Origin: Actinomyces culturomici
GTDB lineage: Bacteria; Actinomycetota; Actinomycetes; Actinomycetales; Actinomycetaceae
Reading direction: 5' to 3'
Assembly (NCBI RefSeq): GCF_900499005.1
Contig: NZ_LS991316.1
Span: 635,212 to 699,211 of the forward strand
DNA length: 64,000 nt
This document shows, piece by piece, positions 25,891-35,356 of the stretch (position 1 is the stretch's first letter; each line of letters begins with the position of its first letter). Below the pieces are notes generated by a model, which was given only the letters and a program-made list of their open reading frames with translations, did not search any database and was not told where the DNA came from. A program made the translations under genes and the position numbers.

Positions 25891-26612
25891 GCGGGGCGAG
25901 CAGGATCGTCCTGGTTCGGCACGGTCAGACGGACTTCAATCTCGAGCGGCGCTTCCAGGGGGTCATCGATCACCCCTTGAACGATCACGGGCGCGAGCAG
26001 GCGCGCAATGCGGGCCGGGTACTCGCCTCCCGCGTCCTCTCGCCGTCGGCGCAGGTGGGCGTCAACGTCGCCTCCGTGTCGGCCGGGCGCGTGTTCCTCG
26101 TGTGCTCGCCGCTGTCGCGCGCTTTCGAGACCGCCGAGATCATCGTCGAGGAGTTCCGCGCCGCCGGCGCCGAGGTCGTCGGGCCGAACGTCGACGATCG
26201 CCTCATCGAGCGTGCGTACGGCGACTTCGAGGGGCTGACGATCCCCGAGGCGCTCTCGCGATACGAGGACGAGGTCGAAGAATGGCGTCAGACGGGGGAG
26301 TGCGTGGCCGCGGGCATCGAACGGTCCGACCTCGTCGGAATTCGCGTGCGGGATGCGGCGATCGCGGCGGCCGAGGCCGCCGATGAGGGCGCGACCCTCG
26401 TCGTCGTCTCCCATGGCTCCGCCGTCACGCGAGGACTCCTCACCTTCATCGGGCTCAACCCCCTGGAGTTCGATCAGATGAGGGGCCTCGACAACTGCCA
26501 TTGGTCGGAGCTCGTCCGCATGGGCGGGGGAGGCTCGGGCGCCTCCGGGCCCGTGTCCTGGAGGCTCGCGGCCCACAACATCGGGCACCGTGAGGATGTC
26601 CTCGGCGCATGA
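25887..26612 (+). CDS. Histidine phosphatase family protein
   Basis: 241 residues of the phosphoglycerate-mutase-like histidine phosphatase superfamily. The catalytic RHG motif is in IVLVRHGQTDFNLERRFQG at the N-terminus, and the second catalytic histidine is in VVVSHGSAVTRGLL. The position after nadD-rsfS is the same as in many actinobacteria, where the gene is often annotated as a phosphoglycerate mutase or glucosyl-3-phosphoglycerate phosphatase. Substrate cannot be told from sequence. ATGA overlap with rsfS. Confidence 0.88.
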   Translation: MSGASRIVLVRHGQTDFNLERRFQGVIDHPLNDHGREQARNAGRVLASRVLSPSAQVGVNVASVSAGRVFLVCSPLSRAFETAEIIVEEFRAAGAEVVGPNVDDRLIERAYGDFEGLTIPEALSRYEDEVEEWRQTGECVAAGIERSDLVGIRVRDAAIAAAEAADEGATLVVVSHGSAVTRGLLTFIGLNPLEFDQMRGLDNCHWSELVRMGGGGSGASGPVSWRLAAHNIGHREDVLGA

Positions 26613-26722
26613 GCGTCGGCGTCCCGAATGTGTGGTGACCGGCACAGACTCTCGATTTCGCGATTCGGGCCGGTGCCCGCTATAGTTAACGGGTCGCCGC
26701 AACGGGGACAACAACTGAAGAC

Positions 26723-26795
26723 GGGGCTATGGCGCAGTTGGTAGCGCGCTTCCATGGCATGGAAGAGGTCGGGGGTTCGAATCCCCCTAGCTCCA
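26723..26795 (+). tRNA. tRNA-Ala (GGC anticodon)
   Basis: 73-base cloverleaf: acceptor GGGGCTA pairs with TAGCTCC, D arm GCGCAGTTGGTAGCGC, anticodon stem CTTCC/GGAAG with loop ATGGCAT giving anticodon GGC, and T arm GGGGGTTCGAATCCCCC. The discriminator base is A; CCA is not encoded (CCG follows). TATAGT at 26681-26686 is a plausible -10 element. An intrinsic terminator follows. Confidence 0.96.
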
Positions 26796-26802
26796 CCGAA
26801 CG

Positions 26803-26832
26803 AACCGCGGATCCGATGGGTCCGCGGTTTTG
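26803..26832 (+). terminator. Intrinsic terminator after tRNA-Ala
   Basis: 9-bp perfect stem AACCGCGGA / TCCGCGGTT (26803-26811, 26821-26829), 9-base loop, followed by TTTT-like sequence. Confidence 0.85.
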
Positions 26833-26911
26833 TGTTGCCTCGGTCGAGTATCGATTGGTCTGCGAAGGCCCGAGAACTCAGAAGCAAGAGTTCATGACTA
26901 ACAGCATGACT

Positions 26912-26960
26912 AGCAGTCGACTCTCAAATTGACTAGTCGCCGACCTCCAAATTGAAGAGT
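26912..26960. repeat. TTGACTAGT-type repeats, left cluster
   Basis: Two imperfect copies of GACTCTCAAATTGACTAGT sit near 26919-26937 and 26942-26960 in an AT-rich patch after the tRNA terminator. Matching copies occur at 27856-27912, so the elements flank the decayed MFS gene. The 5' part of 26833-27068 otherwise shows no gene. Confidence 0.55.
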
Positions 26961-27068
26961 CTGTTTGTCTCCCCTTATTCAACAACCCGCCCCGACCTCG
27001 CCTGTTACCCTCGAAGGAACCTCTTCGCGATGAGGGGAAGGAGCACGGGAGCCGAGGAAGGCGGAACG

Positions 27069-27680
27069 ATGAGCAGCACGGTTGACGACCGGCCACTGGT
27101 GTCGCGAGGCTGGATCGCGTCCTTCGGCCTCATGTGCCTGGGGATCAACATCGCGTGGGCGGCGCCCGCGCAGCTGCTCATCGCGAATCAGATCCTCGAG
27201 TGGAACTCGGGCGAGAAGGAGGCGCTCCTCGCCTCGATCATGACGGTCGGCGGGGTCCTCGGCCTCATCGCGAGCCCCCTGTGGGGCTTCATGTCCGATC
27301 GGACGAAGTCGCGGCTCGGCCCGCGCGCGCCGAGGATCATCCTCTCGGCTCTGACGTGCGAGGCAGCTCTCGCCGCGATGGCCTTCTCCTCCGGCTTCGT
27401 GATGCTCTTCGCCCTCTGGTGAGTCTTCCAGACGATGATTGCGGCCGCGACGAACGTCTCCCAGCCGATCCCGCCGGACCGGGTCTCGCGCGCCCAGTAC
27501 GGGACGATCTCGGCGCTCATGGGGATCGAGTGGACGCTGGCGGTCGTCATCGGCACGCTCTCTCGGCGAGAGTCTCTCGATCCGCGGCGCCGACTTCGCG
27601 TCCGCGGGGCTCCTCGTCGCGCTCATCGTCCCGTACCTTGTCCGCCACGACTTTGCGCCCTCCCGCGATCGCCGCATGGT
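27069..27680 (+). pseudogene. Decayed MFS transporter
   Basis: A 117-residue N-terminal part with three to four membrane helices and the MFS loop motif LWGFMSDRTKSRLGPRAPR reads to a TGA at 27420-27422 (FALW-stop). The same frame continues recognisably after the stop (PIPPDRVSRAQYGTISALMGIEWTLAVVIGT). It then shifts frame near 27555 into a fragment GESLSIRGADFASAGLLVALIVPYL. Most of the expected 12-helix protein is missing, so there is also an internal deletion. The start ATG has GCGGAACG upstream. Sequence beyond 27680 to 27830 is unassigned. Confidence 0.8.
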
Positions 27681-27855
27681 AGGGGCGGGCTGGCCACAGA
27701 CATTGTTGGCAAGCGTTGATGGACTGAAGCTTTCGCGGCTGAGGTTCCACATCTGTTGGAACCGAAGTTTCGAACTGGATCGTGGCAAGGTCACGCTGTC
27801 CGATGCGAAGTAGGCGGACTGGATCTTCCGCAGGATCCTAAAATCAAGAGCTGAC

Positions 27856-27911
27856 GACTCGCAGATTGACTAGTTGTTGACTCCCAAAATAACTAGTTCT
27901 AGGCTCTCAAT
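27856..27911. repeat. TTGACTAGT-type repeats, right cluster and promoter
   Basis: Three imperfect repeat copies (GACTCGCAGATTGACTAGT, then GACTCCCAAAATAACTAGT, then GGCTCTCAAT) run directly into the GTG start of the DUF4143 gene. Within them a good promoter is visible: TTGACT at 27877-27882, a 17-base spacer, and TAGGCT at 27900-27905. Confidence 0.6.
27877..27905 (+). promoter_or_regulatory. Promoter of the AAA/DUF4143 gene, probably leaderless
   Basis: -35 TTGACT, 17-base spacer, -10 TAGGCT; the expected start site falls at 27911-27912, on the GTG start codon. No Shine-Dalgarno is evident. The repeats that make up the promoter could be operator sites. Confidence 0.65.
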
Positions 27912-29144
27912 GTGGCGGATTACCGGAGTCGTATCGCTGATGATCAACTGAGACGCGCGCTGGCGCGTGCGGGTGCCGTGGTGATCGAGGGGCCCAAGGC
28001 CTGCGGGAAGACGGAGACCGCGCTTCAGTGCGCGCAGAGTGTCGTCGAAGTCGATACAGATCCCAACGTCGCGCAGCTCATGATGACGGCACCGGAGCTG
28101 ATCCTCGATGGAGAGAATCCGAGACTGTTCGATGAATGGCATCTTCAGCCAGCCCTGTGGAACCTCGTGCGACGCCGCGTCGACAGGGAGAAGACGAAGG
28201 GGCTCTTCATTCTCACCGGGTCGGCCGCGCCGAGCGCGGACCTGGCGCGCCACAGCGGGGCAGGTCGCTTCGCGAGAGTTCGAATGTCGACGATGAGCCT
28301 CGCCGAGACGGGGCATTCGACTGGAGCAGTGAGCCTCGCGAACATCGTCGCCGGAAGCGACGTCTCCGCCGGCGATCCGGGGGTCACTTTGCCCGAGCTG
28401 CTCGACCGACTCACGTGCGGCGGGTGGCCCGGCTTTCTCAACGAATCGACGGATGCCGTCCTCGAGGGGGTACGCGACTATCTCACGTCCCTCGTCGAGG
28501 TCGACCTGCCGATGGGCATGGAGATCGGGCACGACCCAGTGCGGGTTCGGCGTCTCCTCGTCGCGCTCGCTCGCGGTGTCGCCACGGAGACCTCCATCGC
28601 GACGCTGGTCGCAGATACAGGACTGGCACGCGAAACGGTGGTCTCGTATCTCAGCTCCCTCATGCGCGTATTCGCCATCGAGGATCAGCCTGCATGGTCA
28701 AGTCACCTCCGTTCGAAAGCGTCGCTGCGTAAGGAAGGCAAGCGCCATCTCGCGGATCCGTCGCTCGCCGTCGCAGCTCTTCGAGCGGACCCCCGGAGCC
28801 TATTGCGCGATCTGCGCTACGCGGGCCAACTGTTCGAGTCGCAGGTGGTCCATGATCTTCGGGTGTACTCCGCCCAGCTCGTCAGTCACGCCCGGGACTC
28901 CGCGGGTGCGGAAGTGGATGCCGTCATCGAGTATCCGGGAGGCCCCCTGCTCCTCATTGAGATCAAGCTGGGCTGGCACGAGGAGGTCCTCGACGCAGCG
29001 GCGGCCAGCCTCACCCGTTTCGCGGCCAAGATCGATCCGAAGCTGCATCCGGATGTCATCCGCCTTGTCATCACCGGTGGTGGATACGCATTCACGAGGA
29101 CGGACGGCGTGCGCGTCGTCCCGCTGACCGCCCTCACTCGCTGA
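27912..29144 (+). CDS. AAA ATPase with DUF4143 domain
   Basis: 410 residues of the COG1373-type family. The N-terminal P-loop ATPase has Walker A GPKACGKTET (about residues 27-36) and Walker B-like NPRLFDEW. The C-terminal DUF4143 domain starts near residue 240 and has a PD-(D/E)xK-like arrangement EVDAVIEYPGG...LLIEIKLG near 340-360. Cellular role is unknown for most members. The gene has clearly lower GC than its neighbours and lies in the patch after tRNA-Ala, with a repeat-built promoter ending at its GTG, which suggests acquisition. No partner toxin or antitoxin gene is visible. Confidence 0.87.
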   Translation: MADYRSRIADDQLRRALARAGAVVIEGPKACGKTETALQCAQSVVEVDTDPNVAQLMMTAPELILDGENPRLFDEWHLQPALWNLVRRRVDREKTKGLFILTGSAAPSADLARHSGAGRFARVRMSTMSLAETGHSTGAVSLANIVAGSDVSAGDPGVTLPELLDRLTCGGWPGFLNESTDAVLEGVRDYLTSLVEVDLPMGMEIGHDPVRVRRLLVALARGVATETSIATLVADTGLARETVVSYLSSLMRVFAIEDQPAWSSHLRSKASLRKEGKRHLADPSLAVAALRADPRSLLRDLRYAGQLFESQVVHDLRVYSAQLVSHARDSAGAEVDAVIEYPGGPLLLIEIKLGWHEEVLDAAAASLTRFAAKIDPKLHPDVIRLVITGGGYAFTRTDGVRVVPLTALTR

Positions 29145-29437
29145 TCCCGTGAGGCCGACAGAGACGAGAGTCGTGTGCCCGCTCATGAGGGCGGGGGGTA
29201 TCGGCATCCCGTACTCGACATCCTGCCCCGACCTCGTCGATGTCGATGGACGGACGGCCTACCGGGCGGACGCGGGCCGGGGAGCCGAACCGCCGCGGAC
29301 GGCCCGGCTTCCCGGCTACGGGGCGATGGTCGTGCGCGACAGCGGGGGGAGAGGCGCCGACTTCCGCGTGATTTTCCGGTAAATGCGCTGGTGAGAGACG
29401 CTGCGCGCGGGGCCGATTCGGCTTCTATGCTTCACGC

Positions 29438-32211
29438 ATGACAGAAGGGCGGAAGACCCACGGACGCGCGCTCGCGCGCACCGCGCTCTTCGCGATCGCC
29501 TTCGCCGTCGCGGTCCTCGCCGCCCAGCTCTTCGCCGTGCCCGGAAGGGAACTCGCTCTCGTGTGGCCGGCCGCGGGCATCGGGGTCCTCTGGGCGCTCA
29601 CCCTGCGCTCGCGGAGTGAAGCGCTCGGCTCCGCGATCCTCGTCAGCAGTACTTTCGGTGCAGGCTTCGACGCGGCCGCCTCCTGCGCGGTCGCCGCCTC
29701 CAACGCGACGGTGTTCCTCGGGTCGAGGGCCGTTCTCGACCTCCTCCACCGGAGGACCCCCTTCGTCCTCGTCCCCGAACGACCTCCGTGGGCAGTGCGA
29801 ACCGCCGGGCAGGCCGCCCTCTTCGTCACCGCAGCCTTCGTCGCCTCCGCCGCCGCCGTTCCCCTCGCCTACATGGCCCTGTGGGGAGCGCCCCAGCCCT
29901 TCGACGCCGACGACGCCGTCGCCCACTTCTTCCGGAACATGGCGGCGATCGTCCTCATCGCGGGCACAGGCGCCGCCCTCCTCGACTCGCGCATCGAGCC
30001 CGTCCGCGCGCCCCGATGGTTCACGGCGACCGCCATCGCCGCCCCGATCGTCCTCGGCGCGATCGTCTTCAGCCCGCGCCTCACGATCCCGCTCCTATCC
30101 GCGATGCTCATCCCGCTCTTCTGGTCCGCGGTCCGCTATCCCGTGTGGGCGGCGATGCTCCACACGGTCTACGTCGACGCGGTCGTCCTCGTCCTCGCTC
30201 TCGTCGTGAACGCCGCGCCGATCGACGTCGGGCTCAGCCGCCAGGGTCTCGCGACCCGCATCCACCTCTTCGTCTTCGTCGGCGCGACGCTGTCCCTCGT
30301 CATCTCCGCGGCCGTGAGCCGCGTGCGCCGCCAGGCCGAGAGTCTCGCCGAGGCCGAGCGCGCCGCGCGTCAAGACGCCGACCGGCTCGCGACCGTCACG
30401 CGGACCGTCCCCGACGGGCTCGCCATCGTCCACCGCGACGGCCGCGTCGAACCGCTCAACGACTCGAGCCCCAGATTCCTCGAGCGAGACGCCGATGGAC
30501 GCGTGTCGTTGCCGACCCGGATCTCGGCGGCCGACGGCTCCGACCTCGACGGGGCGGAGCGCCCTCGGCGATCGCCCTCGCGGGATCCCCGAGCCGCGAC
30601 GTCCCCGTCGCCGTCGACGCCCCCGACGGGACGCGACGGATCTTCGACGTCAGCTCCAACCCACTGAGCGCCGAGTTCGGCGACGCGGTCCTCCTCTCCT
30701 TCGGGGACGCGACCGAGCGGCACCTCGCCATCGAAGAACGGACGAGGGCGCAGGAGGACCTCGCCTTCCGGGCCCGCCACGACTCGCTCACCGGCCTGCG
30801 CAACCGCGCCGGCTTCGCCGACGCCCTCGCCGCCCTCGAGGAGCGTCGACGCGGTGACGGAGAGGACGCGGGTGTCCTCGTCCTCGACCTCGATCACTTC
30901 AAGAACGTCAACGACACGCTCGGCCACGCCGCCGGCGACGAACTCCTCGTCGAGGTCGCCCGCGCGATCACCACTATCACGCGCCCCGGCGACATCGCCG
31001 CCCGCCTCGGGGGCGACGAATTCGCCGTGCTCCTCCCGGGCGTCACGCTCGCGCTCGCCAAGCGCGTCGGGGAGCGCCTCATCGATGAAATACTCCGGAT
31101 GACCAGCCGCATGGCCGGCGAGCAGCGCCGCGTCACCGCAAGCGTCGGCGCCGCGACCCTCGCACTCGCCGATCGGATGGGCCTCGCGCCCATGGCCCTC
31201 GCCGACATGCTCGTCTATGAGGCGAAGGCCGGAGGGCGCAACTCCCTCGCGGCCGTCGATCCGGAGAACCCGACGCTGCCGCGCATGGGCCGCGACCTCG
31301 CCGCCGCCGATCGGATCCGATCCGCGCTCGCCGACGGGGGACTCGTCCTTCACCTCCAGCCGATCGCGGACGTCCGCACCGGACGGATTCGGGCCGCGGA
31401 GGCGCTCCTGCGCCTCGACGACGGCGGGCCCGCGCTCACGCCGGGAGAGTTCATGCCCGTCGTCGAACGCGTTGGCCTCGCCCCGGAAGTCGACGCCTGG
31501 GTGTTCCGCGAGGCGCTCGCCGTGCGTCGCCTGCTCGACGAAAGCGCCCCCGACCTCGTCCTCTCCGTCAACGTCTCCGGCCCCTCCGTCGGGCACCCCG
31601 CCTATCGCGCCGCGCTCGACGAGGCGCTCGGTCATGCGGGTCCCGAAGCCGCGCTACGGCCGCGCTCCGTGGTCCTCGAAGTCACCGAGACCTCCGCCGT
31701 CGCCGACATGGACGCCGCCGCCGCGTTCACGCGGTGGGCGCGCGGGCGGGGGCTCGGCGTCTCCCTCGACGACTTCGGCGCGGGCTTCGGGCCCTTCACC
31801 TACGTCAAGAGACTCGAATTCGACGTCGTCAAGATCGACGGCTCCTTCATGCGGCGGGCCGGGCTCGATCCGACCGACCGGTCCATCGTCTCCGCCATTG
31901 CGACGCTCGCCCACGACCTCGGGAAGACGACGATCGGCGAGTACGTCGAGAACGACGATGCGTGGCGGGCCGCCCGGGAGCTCGGCGTCGACTACGTTCA
32001 GGGCGCCGCCGTCGGAGACCCGGTGCCGGTCGAGGAATTCCTCGGGAGGTACGCGGGCGGCGAAGACGCCCCGGATCGTGCCGACCTTTCCGACGGCCCC
32101 GTTCTTCTCGAAGCGTCCGGCGCTTCCGACGCTTCCGACCTTCCCGACAGCTCCGACAGTTCCGACCTTCCCGACAGTTCCGACAATCCCGCCCGACAGG
32201 AGACGACATGA
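29438..32211 (+). pseudogene. MASE1-GGDEF-EAL c-di-GMP enzyme, frameshifted
   Basis: Two adjoining frames make one protein of about 924 residues if one base is restored near 30551-30556 (run GACGGGGCGG). The N-terminal part (about residues 10-300) is a polytopic MASE1-like membrane sensor, followed by a PAS-like linker. A GGDEF domain has intact LGGDEFAVLL near residue 525 and an inhibitory I-site RPGD exactly five residues before it. The EAL domain has AEALLR, LEVTETS, LDDFGAGFG and KIDGSF, all apparently functional. The tail is a Ser/Asp/Leu/Pro repeat (SDLPDSSD). The ATG start has TATGCT six bases upstream. The stop overlaps the glycosyltransferase start. It may be intact if the frameshift is a sequence error. 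Confidence 0.8.
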
Positions 32212-33656
32212 TGAGTCCCCTCCACCAGCGCACGCGCATGGACCGCGCCGTGGGCGTCATGGTCCTCCTCCTGGCCGCAGGCGCCGCCCTCGTCCTCGTC
32301 GCCGGAATCGTCCTCTCGGGATCGGGAATGACTCCGGACCTGCGCGAGGGAGTCGCCGGCTCGCTCCACTACATCTGGGATCCCGAAGTCCCGCGCTGGG
32401 GACTCCTCATCGGAGCGAGCGGACTCGCGCTCGCCCTCGCCGGACTCGTCACCGGCGTCGAGCACATCGTCGCCACGCGCGCCCGCCGCGCCGAAGACCG
32501 CGGCGACAACCCGCTCGCGCCGCGCGTCGTCATGGCCGACACCGCAGGGCGCTTCGACGGGGAAGTGACGATCACCGTCTGCGTCCCCGCGCACAACGAG
32601 GCCGACCGCATCCAGGCGACCCTCGACTCGCTGTGCGCCCAGGACGGCGCCCCCGAACGGATCATCGTCGTCACCGACAACTGCACCGACCGCACCGTCG
32701 AGATCGCCCGCGCCGCCGGCGTCGACGTCTTCGAGACCATCGACAACACTCACAAGAAGGCCGGCGGACTCAACCAGTGCCTGACGGGCCTCCTGCCGAC
32801 GCTCGGGAACAACGACTGCGTCATGGTGATGGACGCCGACACCGTCCTCGACCAGGGATTCCTCGCCGAAGCGCGACGCCGCCTCACCGCCGACCGGGCG
32901 CTCATGACCGTCGGCGGCCTCTTCTACGGAGAGGACGGGGGAGGGCTCCTCGGGCTCTGCCAGCGCAACGAGTACACCCGTTACTCCCGCGACATCGAGC
33001 GCCGCCAGGGCAAGGTCTTCGTCCTCACCGGCACCGCCACCGTCTTCCGGGCCCGCGCGCTGCGGACCGTCGCGCAGGAGAGGGGCCGCCTGCTGCCCGG
33101 CACACCCGGCGACGTCTACGACACCGCCGCGCTCACCGAGGACAACGAGATGACGATCGCCCTCAAGTCGCTCGGCGCCCTCATGATCTCCCCGTCGAAC
33201 TGCCGCGTCGTCACCGAGGTCATGACGACGTGGAAGGCACTGTGGAATCAGCGGCTGCGCTGGCAGCGCGGCGCCCTCGAGAACCTCGGCACCTACGGGC
33301 TCACCCCTCAGACCTCCCGCTACTGGTCCCAGCAGCTCGGCATCGGCTACGGGGTCCTCGCGCTCCTCGCCTACTTCGTCATGATGGCGATCATGGCGCT
33401 CTCGCTCGCCCAGTGGGTGTGGTTCCCCTTCTGGCTCGCCGTCGGCGGAGTCTTCGCCCTCGAACGAGTCGTCACCGCGTGGAAGGGCGGCTGGGCGGCG
33501 AGATTCCTCGCGGTCCTCGTCATCCCCGAGCTCATCTACGCCACCTACCTCAACATCGTCTTCTGCAAGGGCTGTCTCGACATCCTGCGCGCCAAGCAGG
33601 CCGAGTGGACCCACGTCGCCGCCGACGGCTCCGTCGTCCGAGAGGAGAAGCCGTGA
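32208..33656 (+). CDS. Processive family-2 glycosyltransferase (BcsA/PgaC-like)
   Basis: 482 residues. Two N-terminal membrane helices are followed by a cytoplasmic GT2 domain (TVCVPAHNEADRI at about 124) with all synthase motifs: TDNCTD near 153, DxD as MDADT near 209, TEDNE near 310 and QRLRW near 347. Three or four C-terminal membrane helices form the likely translocation channel. This is the pattern of hyaluronan/cellulose/poly-GlcNAc-type synthases. No PilZ domain is attached. ATG at 32208 overlaps the upstream c-di-GMP gene stop, with AGGAGA at 32198-32203. The product sugar is not determinable. Co-transcription with a GGDEF-EAL protein suggests c-di-GMP control. Confidence 0.9.
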   Translation: MMSPLHQRTRMDRAVGVMVLLLAAGAALVLVAGIVLSGSGMTPDLREGVAGSLHYIWDPEVPRWGLLIGASGLALALAGLVTGVEHIVATRARRAEDRGDNPLAPRVVMADTAGRFDGEVTITVCVPAHNEADRIQATLDSLCAQDGAPERIIVVTDNCTDRTVEIARAAGVDVFETIDNTHKKAGGLNQCLTGLLPTLGNNDCVMVMDADTVLDQGFLAEARRRLTADRALMTVGGLFYGEDGGGLLGLCQRNEYTRYSRDIERRQGKVFVLTGTATVFRARALRTVAQERGRLLPGTPGDVYDTAALTEDNEMTIALKSLGALMISPSNCRVVTEVMTTWKALWNQRLRWQRGALENLGTYGLTPQTSRYWSQQLGIGYGVLALLAYFVMMAIMALSLAQWVWFPFWLAVGGVFALERVVTAWKGGWAARFLAVLVIPELIYATYLNIVFCKGCLDILRAKQAEWTHVAADGSVVREEKP

Positions 33657-33856
33657 ATCACGGACTGCTGTTCCCCGAGTCGATCCTCACGACGCCGTGG
33701 TTCGCCGCGCTCAGCGCCTTCGTCGCGCTCAATACGATCGTCTTCCTCACGCTCGCGATCCTCAAGATCCTTCCGGTCGTCCGGCCGGGCGCATGGTTCC
33801 GCCGGCCGTACAAGCGCTCCGAGACGCGGTCGATCCACCCCGACGCCGTCGAGTAG
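33653..33856 (+). CDS. Small membrane protein of the glycosyltransferase operon
   Basis: 67 residues starting at a GTG that overlaps the glycosyltransferase stop (GTGA). One strong membrane helix (about residues 17-43, WFAALSAFVALNTIVFLTLA) is followed by a basic cytoplasmic tail WFRRPYKRSETRS. Tight coupling suggests a subunit or stabiliser of the synthase, analogous in position to PgaD, although no sequence match to PgaD is claimed. Size and single-helix topology make function uncertain. Confidence 0.72.
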   Translation: MNHGLLFPESILTTPWFAALSAFVALNTIVFLTLAILKILPVVRPGAWFRRPYKRSETRSIHPDAVE

Positions 33857-33946
33857 CCGGCTCGTCGCGGGGTGCCGTCGACCAGTTCGGGCGCGTTCTT
33901 CACGCGCTGAGCTCATCGAGCCGTTGCGGGGCAACTTCATCGGCAC

Positions 33947-34238
33947 CGCAACCGCTCTAATGGCGCCCCAAATGGGAAAGGGGTGCCGTTACTACCCGAA
34001 GCACGCTCTCCGGCTCCACCGCAACTGCTCTAACGGCGCCCCAAATGGGAAAGGGGTGCCGTTACTACCCGAAGCACGCTCTCCGGCTCCACCGCAACTG
34101 CTCTAACGGCGCCCCAAATGGGAAAGGGGTGCCGTTACGACCTGAAACACGCCCTCCGACTCCACCGCAATCGGTCCAACGGCACCCCAAATGAAGATGG
34201 GGTGCCGTCACTACCCGAAACAGGCCCTCCGGCCCCGA
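33947..34238. repeat. Four tandem 73-bp hairpin repeats
   Basis: Four direct units of exactly 73 bases start at 33947, 34020, 34093 and 34166. Units 2 and 3 are almost identical; unit 4 is the most diverged. Each carries an inverted repeat GGCGCCCC-N10-GGGGTGCC (unit 4: GGCACCCC with GGGGTGCC, a perfect pair), extendable to a stem of about 12 bp with loop AAATGGGAAA in units 1-3. They lie between the convergent exopolysaccharide genes and asparaginase and fill most of the 433-base gap 33857-34289. No gene is called here. Confidence 0.9.
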
Positions 34239-34289
34239 CGGGCAGGCGCCCAGAAAGGGCGTCCGGGTCCGCCAACCCGGACCGCGCCC

Positions 34290-35285
34290 CTAGTACCTCC
34301 CCCTGAGTGAGAATTCGGCCGCGACCTCGTCGATCGAGACGCCGGCCGCCACAAGGAGGTGCAGAAGGAGCCGCGACTTGCGCGCATCGAGCCAGCCGGC
34401 GCCGATGAGCCCGCGGTTGAGGAGATCCACCTCCGAGCCCGGGTAACCGTAGGAGTTGCGCGTCGTCGTACCGCCGCCCGTGCGCGACGCGAAGACGACC
34501 GGGATGCCGGCGCGGACCGCCTCCTGAGCGGCGTCCGCCATCGGAACGGGCACGTGCCCCGACCCCATCGCGGACAGGACGATGCCGCGCGGCCGGGTCG
34601 CGATCGCCGCGCGGACCAGGTCGCCGTCGTCGTCGAGCCCGGCCGTGATGATCGGGATCCTCGGCGCCGACCCGTCGGGCAGGGGGAGCGGCGGCAGGCG
34701 CCGCGCCGGGCGGTAGGCGGAGACAACTCGGCCCTCGACGAACTTCGCGACCGGCCCCCACGACGCCGACTTGAACGCGGCGAGCGAATTCGCGTCGATC
34801 TTCGTGACGAGCGAGGCGAGGTGCGCCTCGTCGTTGAGGACCGCGAGGACGCCCATGCCGCGGATGCGCTCGTCCGTCGCGACGCGCACAGCGGCGAGCA
34901 GATTGCCGAGGCCCTCCGCGCCCGCGTCGTCGCTCGCCCGCATCGCGCCCGTGACGACGAGGGGCTCCGGTCGGTCCCACACGAGGTCGAGCAGGTAGGC
35001 GACCTCCTCGAGCGTGTCGGTGCCCTGGACGATGACGACTCCGTGTGCGCCCTCGTCGACCGCACGATGCGCGAAGTCGACGACCTCGCGGACGTTCGCG
35101 ACCGTGAGCTGCGGCGATCCGACTGTGAACAGCGTCGTCGATCGGATCTCGACGTCGTCGATCCACTGCGCGAGCGGGGCCGCGAGGTCCTCCCCGGACA
35201 CCGCCGGAGTCGCCGGCCCGTCGGGCACCGCCGAGGTCATCGTGATCGTGCCGCCGGTCGTGCCGATCGCCGCGATGCGCGTCAT
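34290..35285 (-). CDS. L-asparaginase
   Basis: 331-residue asparaginase/glutaminase-family amidohydrolase, asparagine to aspartate plus ammonia. The N-terminal active-site threonine motif is in IGTTGGTITM, the second (VIVQGTDTLEEVAYLL) near residue 88, and the TGAMRASDDAGAEG segment follows. There is no signal peptide, so it is probably cytoplasmic. ATG at 35285 has a strong GGAGG 7-8 bases upstream on the minus strand. It diverges from the alpha/beta hydrolase gene across 71 bases. Confidence 0.92.
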   Translation of the reverse strand: MTRIAAIGTTGGTITMTSAVPDGPATPAVSGEDLAAPLAQWIDDVEIRSTTLFTVGSPQLTVANVREVVDFAHRAVDEGAHGVVIVQGTDTLEEVAYLLDLVWDRPEPLVVTGAMRASDDAGAEGLGNLLAAVRVATDERIRGMGVLAVLNDEAHLASLVTKIDANSLAAFKSASWGPVAKFVEGRVVSAYRPARRLPPLPLPDGSAPRIPIITAGLDDDGDLVRAAIATRPRGIVLSAMGSGHVPVPMADAAQEAVRAGIPVVFASRTGGGTTTRNSYGYPGSEVDLLNRGLIGAGWLDARKSRLLLHLLVAAGVSIDEVAAEFSLRGRY

Positions 35286-35356
35286 GCGGGGCCTCCTTCT
35301 CGTGCGTCCGTCGTTCCTCTCCGCGTCGATCGACGAGGTCGCGGCGGCGAGCTCGG

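Noticed and set aside
26723..29144. Integrative element using tRNA-Ala as attachment site
   Set aside because: No integrase gene and no second copy of the tRNA 3' end was seen in the window.
29149..29382. 77-codon plus-strand open frame after the DUF4143 gene
   Set aside because: No family likeness, no ribosome-binding site, composition of non-coding DNA; the 293-base gap 29145-29437 is left as intergenic.
30540..30570. Programmed -1 frameshift in the GGDEF-EAL gene
   Set aside because: No clear slippery heptamer with a downstream structure, and three other genes show the same kind of one-base loss, so a sequence error or mutation is simpler.
33947..34238. CRISPR array
   Set aside because: The units are full 73-bp tandem copies without distinct spacers, and no cas genes are present.
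33924..34306. Small plus-strand frames of about 60 codons in the 73-bp repeats
   Set aside because: They simply translate the tandem repeat, and the period (73) is not a multiple of three, so the frame changes with each unit.
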